DNA from: Cardiocondyla obscurior
Taxonomy: Eukaryota > Arthropoda > Insecta > Hymenoptera > Formicidae
NCBI RefSeq assembly: GCF_019399895.1
Contig: NC_091864.1
Location: 350,001 to 414,000, forward strand
Direction of reading: 5' to 3'
Length of the DNA: 64,000 bases
Under the pieces are notes generated by a model. It saw only the letters and a program-made list of their open reading frames with translations. It was not told the origin of the DNA and made no database searches. Shown piece after piece: positions 48,811-60,500 of this stretch. The stretch's first letter is position 1. Each line of letters begins with the position of its first letter. Position numbers and translations under genes: made by a program.

Positions 48811-49232
48811 TTATAAAACAAGGTCGCTTTTCTCGTGATCGGAATATTGTTTCGCGCTTTCGGGTTATAATTCGCGTTTTCAATTTATTTTTTAATTGAT
48901 CGTCGTACAGCCCGGAGTATTCGTCGGTCCCTCGCGGAGTGTCGTTTTCTGTTTCGTTAGCCGTGACTGATAGTGCGTGCGCTACTGCACGCAATTCGGG
49001 AAATTGGCATCTGCTGCTTGAGAGATTCGCGTTACGCCGGATTGTGCGACGCGTATTTTAGTAGTTTTAAAGTCCTATTCGAACAATTTTTCCTTGTTTT
49101 ATAATAATTTAAACTACGAGTGATAATGTAATAAAGTGCGCGGTGAATATTATGTGAGTGAGTGTGAGTGAGTGAGTGTGAGTGTACAGTGTCGCGTTTT
49201 CGTATATAATACGGGGTGCCGTGTTTAAGTTA
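48811..49232. repeat. 422-bp repeat, unit 2
   Basis: Nearly identical to unit 3 at a constant offset of 422 bp (for example TTATTATAAAACAAGG against TTATTACAAAACAAGG). It contains GATCGGAATATTGTTTCGCG, GCAATTCGGGAAATTGGC, GTAATAAAGTGCGCGGTG, a GTGAGTGAGTGTGAG microsatellite and TATATAATACGGGG. Confidence 0.85.
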
Positions 49233-49654
49233 TTACAAAACAAGGTCGCTTTTCTCGTGATCGGAATATTGTTTCGCGCTTTCGGGTTATAATTCGCGTT
49301 TTCAATTTATTTTTTAATTGATCGTCGTACAGCCCGGAGTATTCGTCGGTCCCTCGCGGAGTGTCGTTTTCTGTTTCGTTAGCCGTGACTGATAGTGCGT
49401 GCGCTACTGCACGCAATTCGGGAAATTGGCATCTGCTGCTTGAGAGATTCGCGTTACGCCGGATTGTGCGACGCGTATTTTAGTAGTTTTAAAGTCCTAT
49501 TCGAACAATTTTTCCTTGTTTTATAATAATTTAAACTACGAGTGATAATGTAATAAAGTGCGCGGTGAATATTATGTGAGTGAGTGTGAGTGAGTGAGTG
49601 TGAGTGTACAGTTTCGCGTTTTTGTATATAATACGGGGTGCCGTGTTTTAATAA
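49233..49654. repeat. 422-bp repeat, unit 3, followed by a truncated unit 4
   Basis: Matches unit 2 almost base for base. After the TATATAATACGGGG motif a fragment of a fourth unit begins (AATAATTTAAACTGTGAG to AATAAAGTGCGCGG, to about 49,712), lacking the first 300 bp or so. The very high identity means a recent tandem duplication or an assembly effect. Confidence 0.85.
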
Positions 49655-49712
49655 TAATTTAAACTGTGAGTGATAATGTAATAAAGTGCGCGGTGAATAT
49701 TTGATGAGTGTG

Positions 49713-49919
49713 AGTGTCGTGGACTATTTCGCGAGAGTTTCCAGTGCGCGAAAAGATGACTCGACACGTCCCATCTCGGGGAGGAGGAGTATCATGTATC
49801 GGCGGAGCAACTCTTAGGTGAGCATAAATTTATGATATTCATGTCTACAATAATATGTTTTATTTTATGTTACAGCCATCGCCTGAAATCTACAACTCCG
49901 CTGATGCTCATGCAGATTG
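49713..49919 (+). repeat. Splice-module repeat, copy D (right end of composite block)
   Basis: Exon-like block ending 49817 (CAACTCTTAG|GTGAGC), then a 58-bp intron-like gap and block 49876-49919 (TGTTACAG acceptor, CTACAACTCCGCTG, ATTG|GCAAGA). The final donor has mutated GT to GC relative to copies A and C. TTTCCAGTGCGCG upstream matches copy A block 23188-22943. Opposite orientation to copy C. Confidence 0.7.
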
Positions 49920-49997
49920 GCAAGATGCATGCTTTTTTCTACAATATCTTTATTTAGTTAATTAAATAAGACAATTGTCTTATTACCTTTAATTAAA

Positions 49998-50017
49998 ATA
50001 CAGGCGCGCGCCTGTAT
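49998..50017. repeat. Perfect 20-bp palindrome
   Basis: ATACAGGCGCGCGCCTGTAT is its own reverse complement, a GC-rich core in AT-rich DNA 80 bp outside the composite block. It could be a protein-binding site or a footprint of the repeat. No function can be assigned. Confidence 0.6.
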
Positions 50018-50082
50018 ACATATATTATATGTATTTATTTGTGCTAATATTATATTGCTTTCAGATAAATCAGATGTGTAGA

Positions 50083-50199
50083 ATGCATCAAAAATTTTTA
50101 ACCACACCGGTTGTACTTACAGAAAATATGAAAAATATATACAACTGACAGTCCGCAGTCTGTTTAAGTGGGACGGGAAATTTTTGATGCATTGTACAT
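50083..50199. repeat. Small inverted-repeat element (about 115 bp)
   Basis: AATGCATCAAAAATTT at the left end is exactly mirrored by AAATTTTTGATGCATT at the right end, with a spacer of about 80 bp and no open frame. The size and structure fit a miniature inverted-repeat element or an intergenic hairpin. Confidence 0.5.
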
Positions 50200-53100
50200 T
50201 AAAAATTTACATTACAAAATCGAAATTTAGCTAATTCAAGCGTCTCACACGCTTTTTTAGATAGGAAAGGAATAATTATTTATTTTTACACGAGCCATCT
50301 ATAACTTTCGCGAATTCGATTGCGAGCGTGACTTATTTTCGTCAGTCGGAGTTTATCTGCGGTGATTTATAAAAAGATCGGTGCTAGAGACAAAAAGAGA
50401 GACTAGACAAATTCTTTGAGAGTGTAAAATGTCATTTAAATGTAGAATGTCTTCTAAAAATAAAAACGTCGTAAAGAAATTAAGTCATAAGCCGTAAAAT
50501 CAGTGCAGCCTGGTTAATGTTCTATCTTAAAAGTTTATAATTCCATTGTGCTATTAAAAGTAAGGAATAATCTAGAAGAAAGCAACGACGCCCTCAAGAT
50601 TATCACAGAGAAAAAAAAAGAAAAACGCAAACCGATTTATTTCCGCGCAGAATATTGCAAGAATTCAACGATCTCTACTACGTTATTTTCACCATCCGAT
50701 TGCTCGGGTACGCCCGAACGTTCCGTTAAAAATTTTTTTCATACTTTAGAAAGTTCTATATTTTACACTCATTCTAGAATTAAATGCCCACCGTTTAAGA
50801 TGTATAGATTTTATTCTTCCGTTATATGGAAACAATTTTAGAAAGGCTTTTTTCAATTCCGCAATTGAGAAATTGAGAAAGTGTGATCGAAGCTGACCAT
50901 GAAGGAATCGTAAACCATCTAAACGTCGAAGTGGCAATGCCGACAATAATTCGTAACGAGTTACGAAGTCGCGGTCGTGTCGCATAGTCGTGCGCTTCGA
51001 GTTGGCATAATTGGTACATAAAGTCGAAGTGAAGCTGGTAGCCGCTCGAGTGAAACTCCCAGGAGACCCTCGAAAAAAATCGAAAAAGCTTCGTCCCGTT
51101 GGGCGGCAATCGCATTCGGTTATTACCTTGTATTTTTGTCGGTGCGTGCGTGTGTTTTTCACGGATGGCGTTTAAATTACTTTAAAGGAGGGCGCGGTGA
51201 TAAAATCGCGAAAAATACGAGCGGGCGCGTACGCACCTTCGATAACAGTGACAGCGTTAATAAGCGTCGGGAAAAATATCGATGGCGAGATTATTAAACG
51301 TATGTCGTGGCCAATAAGCTGGGCTGATCCGCGATAACCGAACATTTTCGCGGAGCGATCATTTGTCGGAGAAATTATTTTATCTTTTATGAGATAACAT
51401 GAAATTCTTAATTCTTCATCTCGCGTCAAGACAATCTGATTCTGACAAATAATTATTTTATCTAAATGTTGAAGAACTCGAATTACGGCGAAAATGTGAT
51501 ATTCGCTTTTCGCATTTGACACTGCCGTTTTACTAGCGACGATGGAAATCGAAATTCTACGTCTTTCAATTCCCGAGCTCGTTCAATCTTCTCCACAAAA
51601 TCCATTCGCGATCCGAAAAACGCAATACGAGGGAAAAAGAAAAGAGAAACAGAGAGAGCGAAGGACGGGAGGTAAAGGAAAGACGAGGAGCTGTAAGATT
51701 GCACCCTCGTAAAGTAACTAAATGTCGAAGCGCTGCATAATTTCGGATGAGTTACAAAGCGAGCGGCCGTGTCGCAGTCCGATGCAATCGGCATATAAAG
51801 TAGAAATTAATATGGTGACGGGAGTCTCGGTAAGATTTCAAGAAAAATCGACTGCAAAAGAGGAACCGAATAAGGGAGACACATTATTATTGCCTCTCAA
51901 GCCGAATCATTTCTTAACCGGAGATGCACGCGTGCGGACTCGAGAGGGAGAAGAAACCTAAAGGAGAAACGCAATGATCTTCGCCGTATCTCTGTGGTAA
52001 TTAGCGCCGCTATCGAGACATTTCAACGTGAAAGGATCTTGTGGAATGAAGACGTCACCTGAGATTATCGCACACATCGTGTAATCGTAACGAAAGATAT
52101 AGCGAGTAATTCTGGAGTTGGTCCAAGCAGAAGACCGCTTCGCCAAGTAAATCTTATATATGTATATCAAAGCTTCGCGTAACTTTGATATGCAACGCAG
52201 CTCATGGAATTTCATTAAAACGGCGTTACTTCACGGGCGTATCTAAAGATCTCGGCGCTAAACATCGAAAGGGGAACGAGCAATGTATGTATAGGTAGTA
52301 AATTTAAATCACTCCTCGCATCTCCGCACATCAATGAGACTTCTATTTAATCCGTAAACAGCGGTTTGTGTCTCCTCGTATTTTAAAGCGACGGGGATAA
52401 ATCGACGGCAATTTTTACAACGTTCTTATCGACGACGCGATCCGTATTTCAAACGCTGATAGTTCCCGGAAACTTTTTTCCTGAGCGGGAGAAGAGAATA
52501 CTCGTCCTCGGATCGCCCATTCGTAAATCAGATTTCCGCCTCGCGCGATTCTGGCTCTTTTTTTTTTTCTCGAACGCTTCCATACCGAAAGGACCTCGTC
52601 CTTCCAACGATTATCATCTCTAACGACCCATTTCGTGTCACCGGCCCAGACAAATTGGTGTCTCTAAACAGACGCCGCCGTGAAGATTTCGTTCTGTTGG
52701 GCTTCCGCGAGAATCATGCATTTTAATGACTTACCGCAAAAAGCTTTACCGACACATCGAAAAAGAGAGCACCGTATGTGTTTTGTGAGCTCAATTCACT
52801 AGCCGGATATTCGAGAGCACTCAGTTCGATTAAGATAACAGATGTTTCCACTTTGGAAAACGCACGTTCCGCTGGCGGCAATCGACAATGGCGTGCGAAA
52901 GACAAAAGGATAATTATTGCGCGCATCGCTCGGGGAAAGCTGCCCGATCCTCCAATCGTGCGAGAAAATTGTTTTACCGAATCGACACAGCACTCCAATT
53001 GTACAATTTATCATTTATTTAAACCTTTGCATGTTAATTAATCGAAATAGAATAGAAATAAAATCATCCTGCATTTTAAATAACGTTGTATTATAATACA

Positions 53101-55291
53101 ATACTTAATGAAACTTTTATAAAAGAAATTTTTATCTTTAAATTTTCATTCTGATTAATTTGCCGGTCCGTTATTTTTTTTTATGACGCTTTCGGGTGCG
53201 CTTGCCTTAAAGAAAATATTAAAGCGACCGATTAAATGGATATGCGTGTCTTTATCAGTGCGCATTAACAACTTTGTTTCTATAATACCATAAGGTAATA
53301 AAGTTTCAAGGCCAGAACTAACGTTCGGCGGTCCCTACGCGTTCACGCCCACGTGTTTCGTGGTCGCGATCACGCGTAGACAATGATCCCACATCCATTG
53401 AAAAAAGAAAAACCGAAAAAAGCGGCTGAGCGATCTCGCACGTAGCAAAACCCACGTGGGAGTATCCCTTTCCGAGGCGCGTAGGGAGGCTCGTATTACG
53501 TATATCCCTTTGTATGCGTATGTAAATCTATCGACAGCGGCGTAGAGGCGAGTGGCGACGGAAGAAAAATGAAAAGAAAGCACATACGTCACCGATTACG
53601 CGACAACGAAAGCCCGCGTTTTGATGCACGCGTATAGTTTCGACTTTCGTTTTTACTCGCTCGAATAATCCAATATTTACGGGAGCTCTCCGGAGATATT
53701 AGTTTCTTCAATTGTAACTCGCGCGCGCGCGCCAAGTATCCTCCTTATTAATGTAAAAAAATTAATTGGGCGCCAGGATTATTCGCGTAAAGGCAAACTC
53801 GTAAAAATCGCATCGTGATGTAAGTGTTACTTTACGGCGGGACGCGAGCGACGTTTTTTGCGGCCTTTAACGACGTTTACGAGCGCGTTAAAAAAATTCT
53901 ATAAGTATGTTAATGAGGGCCGTAGTTACGCCGAAATAAAGCACTCACGCCAGGTGACTGCGAAAATATCAAAGACGTAAATGTAATGTATGCATGTAAT
54001 TTCGTACATTCTCCTCGATAATGGCATTTACAAATATCATTATGCACCGGGTAACGACGTTTTTATTGTCAGATACAGCTTCGGCGCCACTGCGCGGAGA
54101 GAAAAATGCACGAGTATGCCGAGCTGTATCGCACACGCGTGTATATCCTGCATAAGAATCGAAAAGACACTCTACCCATGTCCACTAAAAATTTCGTAGT
54201 CGTATATCGTTGCAAATGATACTTTATTGGCCAAAACCTCTTTCTCGCGCAAATTTATGTCGTTTATTTTGGTGTGTTTTTTTTTACGCACCGCTTTTCT
54301 TTCCCGAAACGAAACTATTACGGTACTTGGTATTTTTTATTACAGCTAAGCGATAGGACTCCTGCGTATTAAAAAACACACGTAACGATTTCGTCCTTTA
54401 GCGCTCGCCGCGCTTTCATAGAAACGCATAAAATACGTGAAAGTATTCAGTCGCATCACTGTCGCGTTAACTGCCGTAATAACGTTTGTTTAGCGAACAT
54501 TCTTTCTCCGCGTAAAAACACCGCGGAGATAGTAAAAAAAAATTTACATCCTCGTTTTACATGGTAATTAACTTTCAAACGTTAATTAATATTATGCGTT
54601 TAAAAGAAAGCTGAATAAATAGTACGGTAAATGCAACGTCTTCTAATTTAATTAAATAATTGACAATTATTTTTTTCTAAGAATAAATGCGTAAAAACGC
54701 GGGGAATAGTATTTAATCGAAAAAAAGCTCCATTCGGTACGTATTCAAAGTACACACGTTAGAGAGTTCTTTGTTACGGATGCTTATTCAGCTGAACATA
54801 CATCGATCACAATGAGCAGATATTGATACCCCAAAGTCGATAACGTCAGCGGATTATTTTAATTCAAATTTATTGCTGCGACCTATAAAAAATTATAATA
54901 AAAATTACCCATAATCATTCTAATTTATGCGAATCAATAATTGTGGGACTTTTCCCGACCGCTCCATTCGCAATTTTACTGTCGCATTTTACGAGCAGCT
55001 GATGCGCGACAAATAAAGATATTCCGCGTGTAAACGTGTAAACGTGTAAAACTTATCAAATCGCTTATCAAATGTACTTTCAAGTAATTGTACATTTTCG
55101 AATATGGGCAGAGTAAACATTTTTATAAGGTCACCACTAAGCTTCAGTTTTATCGTTATATTTTTAGCTTTTTTTTTTTTTTTACTATTATAAATTTAAT
55201 TCAATTCAAAGTTCATATAAAGTTTAAGCAATCCAAATTACATGACTTAATGTTACATGCGCAACGTGAAAATAAGGTAATTGTTTCGCTT
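50200..55291. other. Intergenic region between repeat block and secreted-protein gene
   Basis: No gene I can support. Two diverged related segments lie at about 50,925-51,050 and 51,716-51,830 (see findings). 52,720-53,040 is open on both strands but shows no domain or splice context. A candidate ATTAAA polyadenylation signal for the minus-strand gene (TTTAAT on the plus strand) lies at 55195-55200. Confidence 0.5.
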
Positions 55292-55563
55292 TTAGTCGTT
55301 AATGATCTCGGGTTTGGCACCGGGAGTTGCGAGATCAAGCCTCCAGTGAATTTTCTCGGTAGAATTGGTTCTTGGATTGACATTGATCTCGTAGTGATCG
55401 AGATACCCCCCATCGTTCCGTTCCTCAATGGTACGCACGTATGGCTCGCCGTCATTGTTACGACCGGACATGATCATTTTTGTCAGACCATTCACGGTAT
55501 TCGTAATTACTGTGTTACCGTTTGTTATTACACGCCCGTTTGATATTAAAACTCCTTGCGAAT
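55292..55563 (-). CDS. Unknown secreted protein, exon 3
   Basis: Acceptor TTGTTCACAG. 89 codons and stop after completing an Asp codon: SQGVLISNGRVITNGNTVI, MIMSGRNNDGEPYVRTIEER, YLDHYEINVNPRTNSTEK, then KPEIIND. Codon use and composition are clearly coding, unlike the antisense reading over the same stretch. Confidence 0.88.
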
Positions 55564-57351
55564 CTGTGAACAAATGTTTATTGCAGGTTAAATTGCCTTA
55601 TCAATTTTTTTTTCTTATTTTATGTCGATTGTACGTCGCGCAATATTTGCGTAATAATTAATAATCAGTTAAACGAGACTATACGTTATGCGTCTTCGTG
55701 CAATAAAAGAGGTATAGTATTCTTTAAAAATTAATTTTCAACATTACGCAAAGGAAAACATTATCTTAAATTCTTTTATTCGTTCCTTTCTACTTTTTAA
55801 TTCCGACATTTGTTTTAAGGCAATTAAATCTGAGGAGAATTTACATTTTATCTATAAAGCAATATTATTTTCAATAAACTATTTCGATTGATTTAAACAA
55901 TGATAATAACGTGTCGACGTTAGCGTGCTATCATAATAGAATTTTATTCGATCTAGCAAGTGCAGCTTCATGACACATGCTCGATGACTAATTGCTTTTA
56001 AATTACAATATCAATTGCCAGCTTAATTCTGAGCGGGTATTAGGGCGATTGAATTTTTATCGTTATTAATCACCGATAACGCCATACGATTTGATACGCT
56101 CGCAGATGCAGTTACATGCTAATTGCGCGAATAAACGTTGCACGTAAAATTAAACGTAACGCATTAACGGGTCAATTGAATGGAAAAAGAATCACGGTCT
56201 TAGCGGAGAATGCGGCGTGTCTTGTTTCGTATCACGGCCGATAGTGAAAGGAACGTCGATTGCGCTTCAAATGAGATGCGATTTTCGTATTTCCGTCCTC
56301 CTATCTTTCGCAACGATAAAGAATATCACGAACGCGATGACCTCCTCCTCCTCTCTCTTTCTCTCTCTCTTTTACGTGCAACGAAAACTGCATTTCCCTC
56401 ATTTTGAGATATCGATGCCCTGGCTTTCTCCAAACCGGAAAAATAACGGCAATCGACTTGAAGGTATTGACACAGATGGTTAAAATATATCGGGCAAAAT
56501 TGTACAAAGTTATCTGTTTAATTTCGCGATACACTTTAACGCAGATAAATATTTTGCGATTTTTATTCGTTAAAGAAAACCAATCTAAAAAATGTTTCAC
56601 TAAATTAAAAAAAAAAAACCTGGCTTGTTTTAGTCTCCTATCTTAAAAAGTAATACCACAAAATATTTCACAATCAATTACCTTTCGGTAGATTTTGAAT
56701 CGTCTTATCAATATCCGCGAACACCGGCCGCAACGAGTTCTGTATTTGCGATTGTAAATTTGTCGTAAATTGATGTACTTGCTCCTCGATGTTGCGGCCG
56801 AGTTCGTCCCCCCAATCCGGAGCACTCGCGCCCAGACTGCAACATAAAAAATCACGGAGAGACTTGTCGAGAGGTTAATGACGAATTATACACATCGTTC
56901 GTTTGCTCGGACACGTATGCAATTATACATATGCGCAATTACAGCGAGCTACGCGCTCGCATCTATGCAAACGATGATTCATACGCGACGACCATGAATA
57001 AATGCGCATATGACGATATGACGGGAGTAAAAACTTATCGTTGACGCTGACCAGCCGACGTGGAAATTAATTTATTTCTTTCTCAAAAACAAAATTTAAA
57101 CTAAGAAAAAAAAACATACTTGTGAATAATTTTCTCTTAACAAATCGTGCCCGCAGCTCGAGCTTACTTGACCGGTCCAGATTTAATTGACGAGATCCCC
57201 GTACTAAATTCAATTGCTAACCGCATTTACAGTTGACCATTTAATGTTCACCGTTCATATGAAAAATTAATAATAGACTGTCACGGACGATAAAAACTGA
57301 CCTGGCCGATAACGCAACAATCAGCAGAATTTCATAGACTTTCCTGGTCAT
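55292..57351 (-). CDS. Small secreted protein of unknown family (3 exons, complete, 158 aa)
   Basis: Exons 57351-57302, 56836-56682 and 55563-55292 (minus strand) total 477 nt and join in frame. The start MTRKVYEILLIVALSA is the first ATG after the TATA box, with likely signal cleavage after SLGASA. The mature protein of about 136 residues starts PDWGDELGRNIEEQV, has a predicted amphipathic Gln-rich helix (HQFTTNLQSQIQNSL), then a Gly/Asn/Thr-rich beta-like part (SNGRVITNGNTVITNTVNG) and a charged C-terminal half with YVRTIEERNDGG and a glycosylation site NST. It has no cysteine and no domain I recognise. Function unknown. Secretion is the only safe statement. Confidence 0.88.
55564..56681 (-). 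other. Intron 2 of the unknown secreted-protein gene
   Basis: 1.1 kb, AT-rich, with a CT microsatellite near 56,345-56,370 (plus strand). Nothing else seen. Confidence 0.7.
56682..56836 (-). CDS. Unknown secreted protein, exon 2
   Basis: Acceptor ATGTTGCAG, donor AAAG|GTAATT. Completes Ser and reads LGASAPDWGDELGRNI, then FTTNLQSQIQNSLRPVF and DIDKTIQNLPK. It begins with the end of the signal peptide, followed by a predicted amphipathic helix. Confidence 0.88.
56837..57301 (-). other. Intron 1 of the unknown secreted-protein gene
   Basis: 465 bp with no exon-like sequence. Donor CCAG|GTCAGT. Confidence 0.7.
57302..57351 (-). CDS. Unknown secreted protein, exon 1 (signal peptide)
   Basis: MTRKVYEILLIVALSA plus two bases of a Ser codon. 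Basic n-region and hydrophobic core of a signal peptide. No ATG occurs between the predicted transcription start and this one. Confidence 0.85.
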
Positions 57352-57564
57352 TTTGCCCGAAGGTCTTTGCTGGACGACAAGCAGGAAAGTGGCCCTTCCC
57401 TCGTTCCCTTTGTGAAAAGGCGCAGGCAAGATGCTTTGAGTTAAATCACGTACACCAGCGATACCGCACAAATGCCTTATTTTGCGTGCACCGGCGATCA
57501 ACGAGCGGCAATATTGCTTCTAGCGCAGCTATAACCTTCTGTCGCGCTCCGCCGTTTCTCTGCA

Positions 57565-57572
57565 CTTATATA
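57565..57572 (-). promoter_or_regulatory. TATA box of the unknown secreted-protein gene
   Basis: TATATAAG on the minus strand, the same octamer as in front of the clip protease. It predicts a transcription start near 57541 and a 5' UTR of about 190 nt. Confidence 0.55.
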
Positions 57573-60500
57573 CACAGACAGACATTCTCTGGTAACGATA
57601 TTATCGAAGCTACTACACCGCGGCCGTGCGCAAAGAATGCCCGAGCTATTTCAATATCGTGTAATTTGCGTTATAAACGGTACTTTGTGTGCGATTAAAA
57701 TGGAACTTACGCGAATTTAAGCGATGCTCGCGACGCGACGACAATAACAAAAAGCCATATAGGCAATAATTCGCTAATTTCCTCGCCGAATTGTCACACA
57801 TCTCGCGTCTGGAAAACAGTTGCGTAGATTCTTTGCCTGCGATGTTAAGAATCGTTGCCCCTAATTTTGTTACCTCTCAAAACGCGGTTGCAACTTATTC
57901 TAATAAGAAGAAACCGCGAGCGTTTTCCCCACGTACAATTAACAATTCTTAGCTCGCGCGCATGATTAATTACCGCAATTAGCGTCTTGTAAACGTATCA
58001 CAGCGGCGACTATTTATCAACGCTCGCATTCGGTCACTCGCAGCAGAATCCGCATTGAGAGAATTTTTTAATTGCCCCGTCGTGTTTTTTCATCGGCAAT
58101 TTTATTGCAATTGTTGCTCGACTGAGGACGCAAGGGCAGTACACGAGTCCGAATATATGTATAAAATATTAAATGCGAATAAGAGATCAGTCCTGCGGGT
58201 CTGAATCCGTAATCATCGAAGTTATACCGGTTCCAATCTTTCGCTCGCCTGGTAAATCGTTACGTGTTTTTTTCTTTTTCTTTTCTTTAATCGTGTCGCA
58301 GCCTCGCTGCACTCTAATCGTCCCTAAACGTCGTAGATCGCACGCGGTAACGAGATGCGCGCCGTGAAGCCGATTAAGATTGAGAGTAAGAGGATCTGAC
58401 GAAGCGGTCGTAAGAAAAAAACACAGGCGATTTATTTCGGGCGAGCGTCAGCTTCTTTTCGCTCGCCGCGGTTAGGCACGTGCGTTTATTTCTTTCTTTT
58501 TCCTTATTTTATTTTTTCCCCCCCTCCCTTTCTTAACCGTAAAATTGCAGTTTACCATTCGGTAATTCACTCCAGACTTTAAGCAATCTGACCGATAATC
58601 GAGCCTCATCTAATTCGACGTGTTTACCGCAATTACATTGTTTGCACGTTTATTCGTGATTAAACTCGCGGCAATTGTAATAGCGTTATAAGTGGCGATT
58701 ATTCGATAAACCGGCGCGATAATGTCGCACGGTGAAAATGACCCACAAAAGTGTGCGGGAAGGTGGGATAAATCCCGCAGGCATAAATCATGATTAATGA
58801 CGTAAGAGATAATATTGTGCGACGTGCATTAATGATATTGAGGAAATACCGTCGTCGATTCATTGAATTTACACAAAACTCCAAAAACTATCTTCGGTAT
58901 TCATTTTTTTATCTAATAATTTCGGCTATGATTCAAGTCATGCCAAATGATACAAAGCTTCTCTACATGAAAACGTAGCAGGCGTTAGCTTTAGCTTTCT
59001 AACGCTGGCTTTGCGTTGCGGTAGAGTGGGGGTACAACGCCAGCTTTGCTTAGCTGCGTGAAATCGCACCTTAATGCATTCTTTCAGGGTGTTTTTTGCG
59101 CGGACGCTTATTACGCCCTTTTATCGCGCGCACGCAATGCCTTAGGACGATGACTCGTAGCATCGCGGTCCGATCGATCCGCAGCGGCACGAAATTCGTC
59201 CTCGCTCTCGACCGACGTGCAAAACAAATTTCTAAGAAAATTACTCGCAATGACGGGGACTCTAATCACCCGCTTATCCATCATTATCGATATTTTTATC
59301 TCGCGGTCTCGTTATCGCTACCCGCGACTAGTTTACAATCGTTACATCACCAACGCGTGAGCATTCCTTCTGCGTTCATTACGCATTACTCGAGGAAACC
59401 TATTTTTACAATTTTAATTGATATTTAATTGGCATTAAATTGAATTAACTGATTTAAAAAAAAAATTATATACAAAGTAATGATATGATAATATTTATAT
59501 GCGTCGTATAGAAACTTTTATCTTTCTGTTCTTTCCATAAAGTCTCAGAGTGAAATTTGTCGCGTTTTCGAAATTTCGTCGAGCTGCCGAGACTCAGACG
59601 GACCTTTGTTCGGGGATTTCGAGCCGGCGCCTCAACTGATTCGATTTCACGTTCGGACTACTTTCGCCGGGGTACTGAAAACGTTGTTACATCGGCTTCC
59701 TTTTTTCACGATCTTCGTCCTTGCGGACACGGCCTTCCCTGTAATTATTTCCCCTCTTCTTCCCTCGATGTTTCTCTCTTTTTTTTTTCTTTTTTTTTTC
59801 TTTTTTTTTCTTGTTCCTCGACACGGGCATTCGAACAGACGCTGTCCGTATCTCGCGGAGGCTAATAGATTCGAGGATACGCCGTGCCGCGCCGCGATTT
59901 CTTAGTGGATATTAATCTTCATTACGGGGCTGTCTCCGACGCGCGCGGTATTCCTGAATTGGCCGCGAGATTAATCTAATCAATTTGCAGTGCAGCTTAG
60001 CTATTACCTTCAATCATATTTGACTGCACCGTTGTGTGTACGTTAACGTAACGTTGCTCTGACTGCGCTCGATCACTCCGGCTCGACGGAATGCAAAAAT
60101 GAGTGACGCGCGCTTATCGAGGCGGTATCCCGGCCGGCGCTATCGCCACTCGCGATCTTTCCGTTTTCCGATTTTCCGCATCGCCACGTCGCTTCGCCCG
60201 TACACGCGCGCGGCGAGAATCATTGAACCGGGAATCATTGCCGGAATTAGCGGAGAGCCGGACGTCGGGGAATCTCAGTGAAATCATCGGCGTCGAGATC
60301 GCGAGGTGAAATCGCGGCTGTTGTCAAAAGTCATCGGCAAAGTTTATCTATACATCGGAACCCCATTGGTAGCGTGATTTCATCTACGAGCTCGTCGACG
60401 TTCGTTACTTGCCCGTGTCAAGACGCAACGCGGTCTATCGATAAGAGGCCGTAAGGTCACTTCTCGCGGCGAAAGATGCTTAATACGGAAGGCGCAATAA

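Larger units (their letters stand above)
46906..49919. mobile_element. Composite repeat block with inverted splice-module ends
   Basis: The left end (46906-47171, minus orientation) and right end (about 49713-49919, plus orientation) carry the same pair of exon-like modules in opposite orientation. Between them are tandem duplications at 47190-47450 and 47590-47840, three full units and one partial unit of a 422-bp repeat (47866-49712), and a 462-bp palindrome inserted in the first unit. A short hairpin (TACCCCC / GGGGGTA around CGGT) lies at 47464-47481. No transposase or reverse transcriptase frame is visible, so if mobile it is non-autonomous. The internal open frames are repeats of each other and not proteins. 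Outer limits are where similarity between the ends stops and may be larger. Confidence 0.6.

Noticed and set aside
48803..49416. Two nearly identical 63-codon minus-strand frames
   Set aside because: They are the same segment of the 422-bp tandem repeat. The identity reflects recent duplication, not protein conservation.
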